Positions 10,208 through 20,473 of a stretch of DNA of 64,000 nucleotides are shown here, in pieces. The DNA is taken from assembly GCA_036898135.1 (NCBI GenBank), contig CM072513.1, positions 89,411,066 through 89,475,065 on the forward strand, written 5' to 3'. The translations under genes were made by a program, and so were the position numbers. A model generated the notes under the pieces. The model searched no databases. It was not told the origin of the DNA and was given only the letters and a program-made list of their open reading frames with translations. Within the stretch, counting starts at the first letter, position 1. Each line of letters opens with the position of its first letter. The DNA comes from Oncomelania hupensis. Lineage: Eukaryota > Mollusca > Gastropoda > Littorinimorpha > Pomatiopsidae.

Positions 10208-10780
10208 ATTACATTACATGATTATTGCTTTAGGTCCAGCGGGCTCTTCCGAGCCAAATCAGGACCGGACAACCCTTGATCCGCATAAAAGATCTGCCGA
10301 AACAACCCTAGTGGTAAAACTGAAAGCTCTCCATCAGCCAGTCACTTTACAATAAAGACATCCCACGCAGGGGACGCTGAGGCTGTACTCTAATTTATCG
10401 AACCCCCGTTTACAAAAACAAAATAGAATACAAACATCATTATAAATTATGAACAAAACACATACATATAAAATGCCTACATTGCTCAATAATAACATCA
10501 TAGGAAGCCCTAGTGACCACCTGGCAGAAAGCGTCCAATATTCCCAAGCTGATCCAACAGACCTCATACACAAACAAGGAGTCTTGTCACGGAAGAGTTT
10601 TCAAGAAAAAAGGTAGGTGACTGGTCTAGCGAAGAAGAAGATAGCATAGCAGATTGATAGAACAGAGCAGGAATGAGAAAGAGCAAATGAGAAAGACAGC
10701 GACAGTGGGAATTTAAAGCACTAAATTTCCAGAAAGTGGGGATACTATTTATACTGAAACCCCCGGCACCCCAACGGGGG
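10208..10780 (-). mobile_element. retroposon family A, copy 1
   Basis: About 575 bp, shared with 11143-11683 (inverted), 31441-32019, 36966-37078 joined to 53364-53872, and 55068-55532. On the minus strand it begins CCGTTGGGGTGCCGGGGG, has a TATA-like GTATAAATAG a few bases on, and ends GGACCTAAAGCAATAAT followed by a simple-repeat tail (here ATTAC/GTAAT units at 10198-10216). I found no reading frame kept in all copies, so it is non-coding. The tail and the 5'-truncated copy with target duplication at 55068 point to retroposition. Confidence 0.75.
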
Positions 10781-10861
10781 TAAAAACTCTTCAACAGGCG
10801 GACTAACACAATAGAGCACTAAAGAGCAAAAATTAAAGAAATGAGTCTCGGAAAGAAGGTA

Positions 10862-10929
10862 AGACATTACATTACATGATTATTGCTTTAGGTCCAGCGG
10901 ACTCTTCCTAGCCAAATCAGGACCAAGAA
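10862..10929 (-). mobile_element. retroposon family A, 3'-end fragment
   Basis: Only the tail-proximal 65 bp remain (ACATTAC units, then GCTTTAGGTCCAGCGGACTC to AGGACC). Confidence 0.7.
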
Positions 10930-11142
10930 GGTGAGGAGTATCAATAATATTCAGTGAGTGACTCCGTGTAATTTCATACTGCCGATATTTTAAATATTTT
11001 GAATTTTATTACTCACGGGGTAAAATTGCTGCTTCTTCTTATTGCACGACTCCTTTCTAAGTCTTATGTAAGTCTCATTTTGAATGCAGGCACTTCTCTG
11101 TTTTATTTCATTTATCTAGAACTAACAGACCGTAAACACCCT

Positions 11143-11683
11143 GTGGGAGTGCCGGGGGTTTCTGTATAATAGTATCCCCACTTTCTGGAAATGTAGTGCT
11201 GTAAATTCTAACTGTCGCTGTCATTCTCATGTGTTCTTTCTAATACCTATTCTGTTCTAACAATCTATTATCTTCTTCGCTAGCTAGATCAACCGCCTAC
11301 CTTTTTTCCCCTTCAAAACTCTCCCAAATCTCCTCATTTTGTGTATTGGGGTCAGTTGGGTCAGATTTGGAATACTGGACGCTTTCTGCCAAACGGTCAC
11401 TAGGGTTTCCTATGGTATTAGTATTTAGCAATGTAGGCATTTTATATGTACATGTATGTGTTTTGTTAATATTTTATCATGATGTTTATATTTTATTTTG
11501 CTTTTGTAAAAGGGGGTTCGATAAATTAGAGTACAGCCTCATCGTCCCTTGCATGGGATGCCTTTATTGTAAAGTGACCGGCTGGTGGAGTGCCATTGGA
11601 TTGTTTCAGCAGATCCTCTTTCAACCAAGTTGTGGTCCTGATTCGGCTCTTTACAGTCCGCCGGACCCTATAAACAATGACTA
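11143..11683 (+). mobile_element. retroposon family A, copy 2 (diverged)
   Basis: Opposite orientation to copy 1 and clearly diverged. It carries GCCGGGGGTTTCTGTATAATAG at the start and GATTCGGCTC...CCGCCGGACCCTATAA at the end. The 112-residue frame through it is not conserved in other copies. Confidence 0.7.
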
Positions 11684-12070
11684 ACGAACTAACTAAATAG
11701 ATTGTAACGCAAAACTAAGCAGAGTGGAGTCTTCTAGAATAACGAGTTACAACATACAAACTTTTGAAAAGAGGAATTAACTTTATGTGGTGCATTCGTC
11801 GTTGATCTAAAACCACGCGTACTCCTCTGCCATGGTTTTGCTCAGTATAACGGCTCATTAAAGGGGGGGGGGGGGGGGGGACACTTGGTGAAACGGATCC
11901 CGTGTAGCCTTTTCATGTTTGGCACTTCAGGGTCGCTCTCCAGTATATTGGCACTGTACGGTAGATCGCTATTGGGAGTGGGAGTAGTTGTCGGAGATTT
12001 CTTTCTTGCCTGGGAATTCAGGTCCCGTTCAGTTCTTGTATTTAAAGACATCCACTTTGACTACGCCTTC
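11684..12070. other. unassigned stretch with poly-G run
   Basis: No gene seen. A G run of about 18 lies at 11863-11880. Short frames on both strands lack recognisable domains. Confidence 0.5.
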
Positions 12071-12071
12071 A

Positions 12072-12600
12072 TGGGGCCGGGTAGCTCAGTTGGTAAGAGC
12101 GTCTTGCTAGTAACCGAAAGGTCGCTGGTTCGAATCCCAGATTGGTCAACGTGTGATCATATTATTTTCCCCTTTACCAACAACTGGCCCGCTGGTGTCA
12201 GTATAAATCGGTCCAGTAGTCACCTATATGTGAAAGTGTCGTGTGACTATAATCTACAAACAACAACAACCACGCCTGATGGTCTCCAAACACCTCCCCC
12301 CCCCCCCCCCACCGCCTTACCCTCCGGTCTATATACTGCAATTGTAGGTCTGTGTGTTCCCTTTAGGTCTATGTCCTTCCGGGCAGGTCTATTGTCCTTC
12401 AAAGCTTTTGAAGTCTGTGTTCCTAAAGGTCTGTGTTCCGCCAGATCCATGTTTCCGAAGGCCTGTCACAAACATAATTATGTGGAAAGCATACATTTTC
12501 AGGACACCGAGGATTTTCTCCGGATGCTCCTGTTTCCTCCCTCCCTTCAATACTGGTTTGAATTGCAGTCATGCTATTGGATGCAGTCAATCTAATTGTC
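12072..12600 (+). mobile_element. tRNA-derived SINE, family T, copy 1
   Basis: The head has an A box (GGGTAGCTCAGTTGGTAAGAGC region) and a B box (GGTTCGAATCCC at about 12129), the internal RNA polymerase III promoter of a tRNA. It then diverges from any tRNA. The 3' part (TTTCCTCCCTCCCTTCAATA, then CTATTGGATGCAGTCAATCTA) recurs at 13655-13745. A C run lies in the middle (12296-12310). Confidence 0.7.
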
Positions 12601-12705
12601 AAAAATGAAAATTGATTTCTCTTTTTGAAATTCTGTAATAGTGATGTTTTGAGATCTTCGCCCTTTTTATTTTCATTGAAGAAAAAGCGCGCGAGGCCAG
12701 CATGT

Positions 12706-12961
<256 letters not shown>

Positions 12962-12963
12962 AC

Positions 12964-13004
12964 TTAGGTTCTCATGTCGGTTGGATACCGACATGAGAAC
13001 CTAA
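12964..13004. repeat. perfect 18-bp hairpin
   Basis: TTAGGTTCTCATGTCGGT, a five-base loop (TGGAT), then its exact complement. It directly adjoins the AAT/ATT palindrome. It is not followed by a T run and there is no gene to terminate. Confidence 0.95.
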
Positions 13005-13152
13005 ATGGAATAAATAGTCTGTGGGCTTGGAGAATATAAACCAAGGTTTTGGGGGAACATGTAGACCTGAGGACACATAGACCTAGAATTGGAGGAAACA
13101 TTACCTGGGGGGAACACAGAAATGCTACCTCTTCCATGCTAGAGGGTTTTCG

Positions 13153-13245
13153 TGTGTGTGTGTGTGTGTGTGGGTGTGTGGGGGTGCGTGTGTGTGTGTA
13201 TGTGTGGGGTGTGTGGGTGTGTGTGTGTGGGTGTGTGTGGGTTCA
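13153..13245. repeat. GT-rich imperfect microsatellite
   Basis: GTGTGT with GGG interruptions. Confidence 0.9.
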
Positions 13246-13509
13246 TAACATGAACAGTTAAATTTCTATTAGTGACAGCTATAACGAGTAGAGACATAAC
13301 GATGTGTGGTGTATCTTTTTAAAAGTAAACATACTGTACTTAGGCCAATTCTGTTTATGTATACCCTTAGTAGGATAGTGACGAGACTGTTTTGTGGTCG
13401 TATAGAATCAAACAATATTTTGGCGTTAAAACAGTTACCTTTTGTAACCTAAAACATAACTCGTTTTCACGTGCAACCCTGGCAGACCCTCATCATTATT
13501 AAATATGTG

Positions 13510-13795
13510 GGTTGGTCTGAGGGCTCAGTGTGTCAGTCGCCGGTTTTCTATGCTGAGGGTCGCGGGTTTGATTCCCGCTAGGGGCGAACTTAGGCACGAG
13601 ATTGTCCAGGTCAAGAGTTTGTTCGGTGGCTTTTTTTCCATGGTACTCCGGTTTCCTGCCTCCCCTCCCTCTCTTTCCTTCCTCCTCCTCCCACTCCCCC
13701 CCCCCCCCCTTCTTCAATAATGCTATTTGATGCAGTCAATCTAAAAGCAGTTCTTGAGATGAAAAGCGCACTATAATGCACTATAATGACAATAC
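13510..13795 (+). mobile_element. tRNA-derived SINE, family T, copy 2
   Basis: A-box-like GAGGGCTCAGTGTGTCAGTC and B box GGGTTTGATTCCCGC (about 13564). The body contains CCGGTTTCCTGCCTCCC and the end has CTATTTGATGCAGTCAATCT and GCGCACTATAA, as in copy 1. A 63- to 72-residue frame through it is not a gene. Confidence 0.75.
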
Positions 13796-13912
13796 AAAGC
13801 AAATAGGTTTCCGTTTGTAGGCCAACTTTGCTAAATATAGTTTATTATAATAATAGACTGGAGAACTCCGGAAAACACGAGACGGGGTTCGTGGACACAA
13901 TAGAATGCTTCC

Positions 13913-13949
<37 letters not shown>

Positions 13950-14362
13950 GAGGATTTTTATTTCGCACTTATCTCGCGCTGGCCGATACAGGATCTAACT
14001 CAAACCGCCCGAGACGCCCACCCGCAGCCTTTGGGCGCATTGTCTGACGCCCGGACAACTGAGCACTATCCTGGCCAGCCAGGGATGGGGAAGAAGGACC
14101 AAGTGCATGCTGGGTGTGTTCTTGTTACTGGCACTCACCCGTCTAGGGCATGAGCGTCAGGATCTTTAAATTATAAAGTCCGTTATGATGGAATGTATGC
14201 GACACACAGACTAGACCTCGATTTATACTCTCACTTGAAGGAGTAGGAAACGGGAGTAAAGTGTCTTTCCCAGGGACACAACACAATGGCCCGGACAGGG
14301 CTCGAACCCGGGACCTTCAGATCCGCAAGCCAAAGCACTACCATTAGACCACCGTGCCTGAC
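13950..14362 (-). mobile_element. tRNA-derived SINE, family S, copy 1
   Basis: Read on the minus strand from 14362, the A box is TGGTCTAATGGTAGTGC and the B box GGGTTCGAGCCC. A body of about 300 bp follows (GACACTTTACTCCCGT, CTAGACGGGTGAGTGCC, CAGCATGC), and the end is at GCCAGCGCGAGATAAGTGCG with an (AAT)n tail at 13917-13949. The same order recurs in copies 14455, 15184, 15800 and 33436. Confidence 0.8.
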
Positions 14363-14454
14363 GATACGTCTTCTTCGTACGGAAAGAAATGAGGAAGATT
14401 TGTCACTTTCATACTGCACATTCTAGGACCGTTGTGCTAATAATCTTTCAATCC

Positions 14455-14765
14455 TTCGGATGGGAGTATAAACCGAGGTCTAGTCTGTTCACGCGCGCCT
14501 TCCATCCCACGGACTTTAAAGATCCTGAGGCTCATGTCCTAGACGGATGAGTGTCGGTTACACAAATACACCCAGCACACTGCTAGGTTGCTTCTCCCCT
14601 TTACTCGGTCGCCCAAGATTGTGCTCAGTCGTATGGGCGTCACGCGCTCGGCCCAAAGGCAGCAAATGGGCGCATCGGGGAGTTTAAAGTTACAAACTAT
14701 ATCGGCCAATGCCTTGAGCAGCTCTTGAGCTGGAAAAACGCGCTACATAAAGACAACGAACTAAA
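14455..14765 (+). mobile_element. SINE family S, copy 2, lacking the tRNA head
   Basis: Begins inside the body (TATAAACCGAGGTCTAGTCTG) and ends CTTGAGCAGCTCTTGAGCTG...CGCGCTACATAAAGAC, then an A-rich tail. It is 5'-truncated, as retroposition often leaves. Confidence 0.75.
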
Positions 14766-15183
14766 TAAAAAAAATTTAAAATAATTAAATAATTGCATTA
14801 TACTGGAAACAGACAGTGCTAATGATGTTTTTTAATATACAGTCATACTATGTCTTCTGCAAACAGTCTAGAATATTATTAATACTATTATGACGGTATC
14901 AGTAATGGGGGCTCGCTTTACCAAGAATATTGGTCCTTTTATTTCTGCGCTGTTGGCGTGCAGACAGATCAGGACAGATGGCACGTTCTCGCTGAACCGT
15001 GTACTCCTCTGAGAAAAAAAAAGACAGTGGATGATTTATTTCCACAGTTCTATTGTTCATGTGTCTCCATGAAGGTGCTGTTCCGTTTCATTCGGGTGAG
15101 AGAGTATAAGATATTGAACAATGTACGGTGACTACCTCAGCACTGGATAGTGATCTATATAGCCTATTCTGAATAGTATCCTG
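14766..15183. other. unassigned stretch
   Basis: No gene or repeat that I recognise, apart from the 33-bp segment TATAAGATATTGAACAATGTACGGTGACTACCTCAG at about 15107, which recurs at about 15651. Confidence 0.5.
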
Positions 15184-15633
15184 TATTTTATTTATTTATT
15201 TAATCGTTCTTATATAGTGCTTTTCAGTTCAAGAGCTGCTCAAGGCGCTGGCCCGAGACAGGATCTATCTCAAGCCGCCCGAGGCGCCACTTTGCAGCCT
15301 TTTTGGCGCATCGTAATAACGCTCCAAACAACTGAGTACAATCCTGGGCAGCCAGGGATGGGGGAGAAGGACCTAGATGCATGCTGGGTGTGTTCTTGTC
15401 ACCGGCACGCACCCGTCTAGGACATGAGCGTCAGGATCTTTAAAGTCCGTTATGATGGAATGTATGCGACACAGACTAGACCTCGGTTTATACTAACATC
15501 CGAAGGAGTAGAAAACGGGAGTAAAGTGTCTTTCCCAAGGACACAACACAATGCCCGGCCAGGCCTGGGCTCGAACCCGGGACCTTCAGATCCGCAAGCC
15601 AAAGGTCTACCATTAGGACACCGTGCCTTCGGA
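15184..15633 (-). mobile_element. SINE family S, copy 3 (full length)
   Basis: Best full copy. From 15633 on the minus strand: head with B box GGGTTCGAGCCC at about 15573, then the family body, then GCCAGCGCCTTGAGCAGCTC and GCACTATATAAGAACG, with an (AAAT)n tail at 15186-15204. Confidence 0.8.
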
Positions 15634-15799
15634 TGAAAGGGTGAGGCTACTATAAGATATTGAACAATGTACGGTGACTACCTCAGCACTTTTATCTGGA
15701 TAGTGATCCATATAACCCATTTTGAATCGCATCCTATAATAACCAAATAGAACAAAACATGATTGTGCCTTGTGTTTGTTGGATTGTACAAATACATTT

Positions 15800-16095
15800 C
15801 TTTTTAATCGTTCGTATAATAGCGGTTTTTTTTCTGGTTCATAGCTGTTGAAGGCACTGATCGCTGCAGAATCAAAACTCAAACCGCCCGAGGCGCACAC
15901 TTGAAGCCTTTTGGAGCATCGTCTGACGCCAAGGCAACTGAGCACAATCCTGGGCGCGACCGGGAATGGGGAGAAGGACCCGTGGGGCGGGCTGCGTGTA
16001 TTTGTCTAGCCGGAACTCACACGGTCTAGGTCTCTAGGACATAAGCGTCAGGATCTTTAAAGTCCGGGTGATGGAATGCGCATGTAGTCCAATTT
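15800..16095 (-). mobile_element. SINE family S, copy 4 (partial), plus tail fragment
   Basis: Body and tail of family S without the head. A plus-strand tail fragment (GGCCTTGAGCAGCTCTTTGA and GCTATATTAAA) follows at 16115-16160 and lies immediately next to the insertion point of the 16170-24300 element. Confidence 0.65.
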
Positions 16096-16169
16096 ATTGT
16101 TTTGAACACTAGCTAGGGCCTTGAGCAGCTCTTTGATGTAATAAGAACGCTATATTAAATTATAGTATT

Positions 16170-17707
16170 TGTCACGTGGGGTTTATGGGCTCTGCACAAT
16201 GGAATTATGGACCCTCACGTTTATTCGGTGGGAACTGCTAGTAAGTCACCCTATGAATTACTTTAATAAATTTATTTGTTTAGCTCGTTCTGTGTTAAGG
16301 TTGGGGTACAGAAATAGATAGAAAAATGGTAAAAGAATACTGTCACACTAGCTTTCACACGGCTATGAATCATATGTAGTCCAGCCACTTGATAACAGTT
16401 AAAATCACACATTTATTTCTTCTACTCTATACAAGATTCTCTAAGTACTAATCTAACTTAAAAAGTCTCAGTTACTGCTAATAGTTCGATCGCTGATAGT
16501 CTAGGCAGCTGTTTTTCTTCCTCGGGCACTTGATATAATATCTCATGTAGATTTGGACTACTGTGGTCCGTTTTACAGTTTCTGAAGAGTTGGACTACTG
16601 TGGTCCTGTTATGATCAGTTTAAGTGCACCTTGGCGTGTTCACTTAACTGCTAGATGGAGCGTGCGAAGTCCTTCTGTGAGGTAGCTTCTGGTCCACCTG
16701 GGTAGTTGTGTAGTTGGGTTCCCTTGCCACGCTGTGGGGTCTTGTAGGGGGTTTTTCAAGGTAGCTCTTTCCGGCTTGTGCGGCAGAGTCTCCTCAACCA
16801 ACTAGTCGTTTCTGTGGAGTGGGGTGCACAGGATAGCTCGGGATAGCTCGGGATAGCTCGCCTGCTCGTCTGTAATATAAGAGACGAAATTCTGCACAAC
16901 CCTGAATAATCGGTTTGTGCAGAGCGTCTCACTGAAAGCCAAGTAGCCCTCAGTGATAGCTCCACATCTCTATACATAAGCGACGAACATTCTGCTACTT
17001 CCGGGGTCCGCTGTAATCTCACTCTAAATTCCTATACATACATAAATATCAATCGTGTCTAACTATACACATACAGAATTAATAATATTATAAACATTCA
17101 GTGGTACAGCCACTGGTCTGCAAACATACATATAAGTTAAACAACAGTGGTTCCGTACGGGATACAACATGGCGGCGCAACCGGTCGTGTTTCGCCTCGT
17201 GGTAGGCTCTTCCACGTGGTACGGCAAATTTGGATTAATAATTCACATTTATGCATAGCAAATTCTTCAAACATAATTTCAACAATAATATAAATATATC
17301 ACGATGAAACAGAAGGGTGTTCATTTACCTGTTTGACAAGTTCAGGCCCGTGATGACTTGAGAGAATTCTAAGATTCCTAAGTCCTGCTTCCTGGTCTAT
17401 GAGTGTAGAGATTTCTCTAGCTGTGGAGATGTTGCCTCTACCTCGTCTCACACACGACTGATTCAAACTGTCTTAGGTTTTGACACATTCAAAACTGCTC
17501 TACCCACTGAGCCTGCTCTGATTGGTTAAAACGGTCCGATTCAAAGCTCAAGTGCTGAGTCACTGCGATGTGGGTGGCTCGCTCGCCGTGTGTGGTCTGC
17601 TGTGTAATTTAATTGCTGCTGTGTAATAGTCTAACTTCTCTACTGTTACAAAGACTACACATGCTAAATAGTCAATGTGCAGAGTTAAAGCTAGCCAGTT
17701 CGTGACA
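16170..17707 (-). repeat. 3' LTR of the 16170-24300 element
   Basis: 1538 bp. It is immediately preceded (on the minus strand) by the purine-rich CAGTTGAGGGAGCC at 17708-17721, the likely plus-strand primer (polypurine tract). Confidence 0.92.
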
Positions 17708-17874
17708 GGCTCCCTCAACTGAGAAAAGGCGATGACTACTGGATTCGACCTTTTTCTACTACAGAGCCTAGTTTAACACTGCACTATCCTAGGGTCCTAT
17801 TTACAAACTAAGTAAGTTGCTCTACCTGAGCTGCAATGCTGTGCCAGGTAGCTATGGACACTAGTGACAGGGTT

Positions 17875-20469
17875 TTACTGGACGGGGACGAATTCTGGTG
17901 CTGTGGCCCTTAGTTGTGTTGGGTGGGCGACAGCTGCTGTGTCCTCCACGAGATGGCGACTGAGGTAGTCGGCTCCGTGGTTCTCTTTGCCGGGGATGTA
18001 CTCGATCTGGAATGAGTACGCCTGAAGGGTGAGTGCCCATCTCATCAGGCGAGAGTTCAAGGATTTGGAGGCTGCCAGGAACGATAGTGGTTGGTGGTCC
18101 ACCTGAACTGTGAAGTGGGTCCCATACAGGTAGAGTTGAAACTTCTGTATGGCCCAGACTAGTCCAAGGCATTCTTTCTCCGACGTGGCGTAGTGGGTCT
18201 CGGCGGGTCTCAATTTTCTGCTGGCGTAGGCGACAGGGAATAGCGTCTCTGCATTCTTGGGGTCGCGCTGTAGCAGTACTGCTCCGAGGCCTAAGTCGCT
18301 TGCGTCGGTGCGAAGAACGAATGGCTGAGTCAAATCGGGTAGGTGGAGTACTGGCGCCGATGTCATTCTGTCCTTGAGTGTTTGGAATGCTGTCTCGCAT
18401 TCCGCTGTCCAAACTACTTTGTCCGGGGCGATTTTCCGGGTTCCATTTGTCAGTGGTACGGCGATGCTGTTGTAGTTGTGGCTGAACTTCTGGTAGAAGC
18501 CGCAGAGTCCTAGAAACGACTGCACTTCCTTCTTGGTCTTGGGCCTAGGAGCGTCGAGTAGGCGTTTCACTGTCTTTTCTACCGGTCGCAGGCTTCCTTG
18601 ACTGATGGTGTGTCCCAGAAATTCTAGTTCTGTGAATCCAATCTGACATTTGGTGGGTCTTGCCGTCAATCCTGTGTCTCTGAGGCGTGCGAGTAGTTGT
18701 TGTAGGAGCGTGACATGTTCCTCCCACGTAGGTGTTGCGATGAGGATGTCGTCCATAAACGAATGTAGGTGCTCGCTGCTCAGGGGTGCCAGGAGTTTTC
18801 GCATCATGGCACTGAAGATGCTGGGTTCGTTGTGGAGTCCGAATGGAAGCACGTTGAATTCGAAGTGTCCTTCCATAGTGCTGAAAGCTAGGTACTTTCG
18901 GACTTGTGGTTGTACTGGTATCTGGTAGTATCCTTTGCTGGGGTCGATGCGTGAGAAGTACTTCGCTCGCTGTAGCTTGGCAAATAGGTAGGTCTGGTCC
19001 GGGAGTGGCTCTGGCTGGAACTGCGTTACCGCATTCAGGAGTCTGAAGTCGATGCACAGTCGATGCTCTCCGTTGGGTTTTCGCAACAATACCGTGCCTG
19101 CGCTGTAGGGTGAAGTAGACTCTGAGATGATTCCGGCTGCCAGTAAGGTGTCTATCTCTTCCTTGATGGCTCGCTGCTGAGACAGTGGCATCGGGTAGAG
19201 CTTCTGGCGGACGGGTGTTGGGTCGGTCACCGTTAAGGTTACTTCGACGAGGTCTGTCCTCCCTGGTCGGTCTGTGAGCACAGTCTGATGTTGGCGAATG
19301 ACCTGTCGTACTTGCTGTTGCTGTTTAGCGGCTAGGTCTCCGTTGAGTATCACGTCTTTGTAGGTTTCTTTGGAGTGCAGGGGATACTCTACTGCATTGG
19401 TCTCCATGCTTTCTCCTTCTTCCGCGATGGCGATGGCTAACAAGTTGTGAGTGCTGGGGGTCGCTGGTCGGTCCGTATACTTCTTGAGGAGATTGATGTG
19501 GTGGTATCGGGCTCTCCCGTTCACCTCTACTTGGTAGACTGTCTTGGATTTCTTGGCAGTCACCCGGTACGGTCCTCTCCAAGCGATGTCCAGCTTGTTG
19601 GTTCCACTTGGAAGTAAGAGTAGCACTTGATCGCCGACTTGCAGTTCTCTGTCCTTCGCGTGGCGGTTGTAGTACTTCGCCTGACGGGCTCTTGCCTTCT
19701 TCAGTGCTTCACCAGCCTTCTTCCACGTTGCTTTGAGGGTTTCCTGCAGGTCTGCGACGTACTTGGTGGCACCTCTTGGTGTGTCGTCTATCTTGGCTTC
19801 CGTCCAACTTCTGCGTAGGGCTTCTAGCGGTCCTGCTAGAGGTCTGCCGAATAGCAATGTTGACGGGGTGTAGCCTGTGGCTGCATGGGGCGTTTCTCGG
19901 TATGCGAACAGTGCCGCATTCACGTAGGTGTCCCACGCTTCTGGATTGTCGTCGGCGACTTTCCTGAGTATGGTGAGAAGGGTTCCATTCAGTCTTTCTA
20001 CTTGTCCGTTGCTGGCTGGGTGGTATGGTGGTGTGCGAATGTGATGAACTTGTATCAACTCGAACACGTCTTGCATCAGGCGGCCGGTGAACTGAGATCC
20101 GTTGTCCGTTCTAATGCTGTCCGGGAATCCGACTCTGGTAAAGATGGCGATGAGTGCATCTGCAATCTTCTTGGTGTCGATCGCTGGCAACGTGACTGCT
20201 TCGCACCACATCGTACATGCGTCGACGAGTGTGAGTAGAAATCTGTTCCGCTTCTTGGTCATGGGCAGTGGTCCTACTATGTCTACTGAGACTTGCTGGA
20301 ATGGCACGCCGACTACTACTGATGGTCCTAAGGTAACTGGTACGGTGTGATGTCGCGGGGAATATCGTTGACATTGGTGGCAAGATTTCACGTAGCGCTT
20401 GACATCCTCCGTGATTCCTGGCCAATAGTAGTGTGCGCTGATTCTCTGCACTGTGGCTCCAATTCCCAT
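17875..20469 (-). pseudogene. pol: Pol part: integrase, reverse transcriptase, RNase H
   Basis: 864 codons. Integrase first: the end of the H2C2 zinc domain (CHQC near residue 30), a catalytic core with D in VDIVGPL (about 62), D in TDNGSQF and E in NGQVERLNG with exactly 35 residues between the last two, and then a GPY/F-type module (WRGPYRV). Reverse transcriptase follows: LCIDFRLLN, RIDPSKGYYQI, PFGLHNEP and the catalytic FMDD (YxDD-type, with F for Y). RNase H closes it (RTDASDLGLG, TSEKECLGLVWAI, VQVDHQPLS, IPGKENHGADYLSRH), ending EFVPVQ and TAA. All catalytic acidic residues are present. The first methionine of this frame is not a natural start: the frame belongs to the same polyprotein as Gag and is separated only by the one-base insertion. 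Confidence 0.9.
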
Positions 20470-20473
20470 GTGG

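Noticed and set aside
12072..12150. Functional tRNA gene
   Set aside because: A and B boxes are present but the acceptor stem does not close and a SINE body follows; the same holds for 13510, 14280-14362, 15560-15633 and 30600.
16756..17022. About 88-codon frame in LTRs (also 23351-23617, 38123-38383, 51357-51617)
   Set aside because: Frames differ between the two elements by shifts, so the protein is not conserved even though the DNA is.
20111..20473. C-terminal about 120 residues of the 763-codon frame
   Set aside because: They follow the one-base insertion and are an out-of-frame reading of the integrase.
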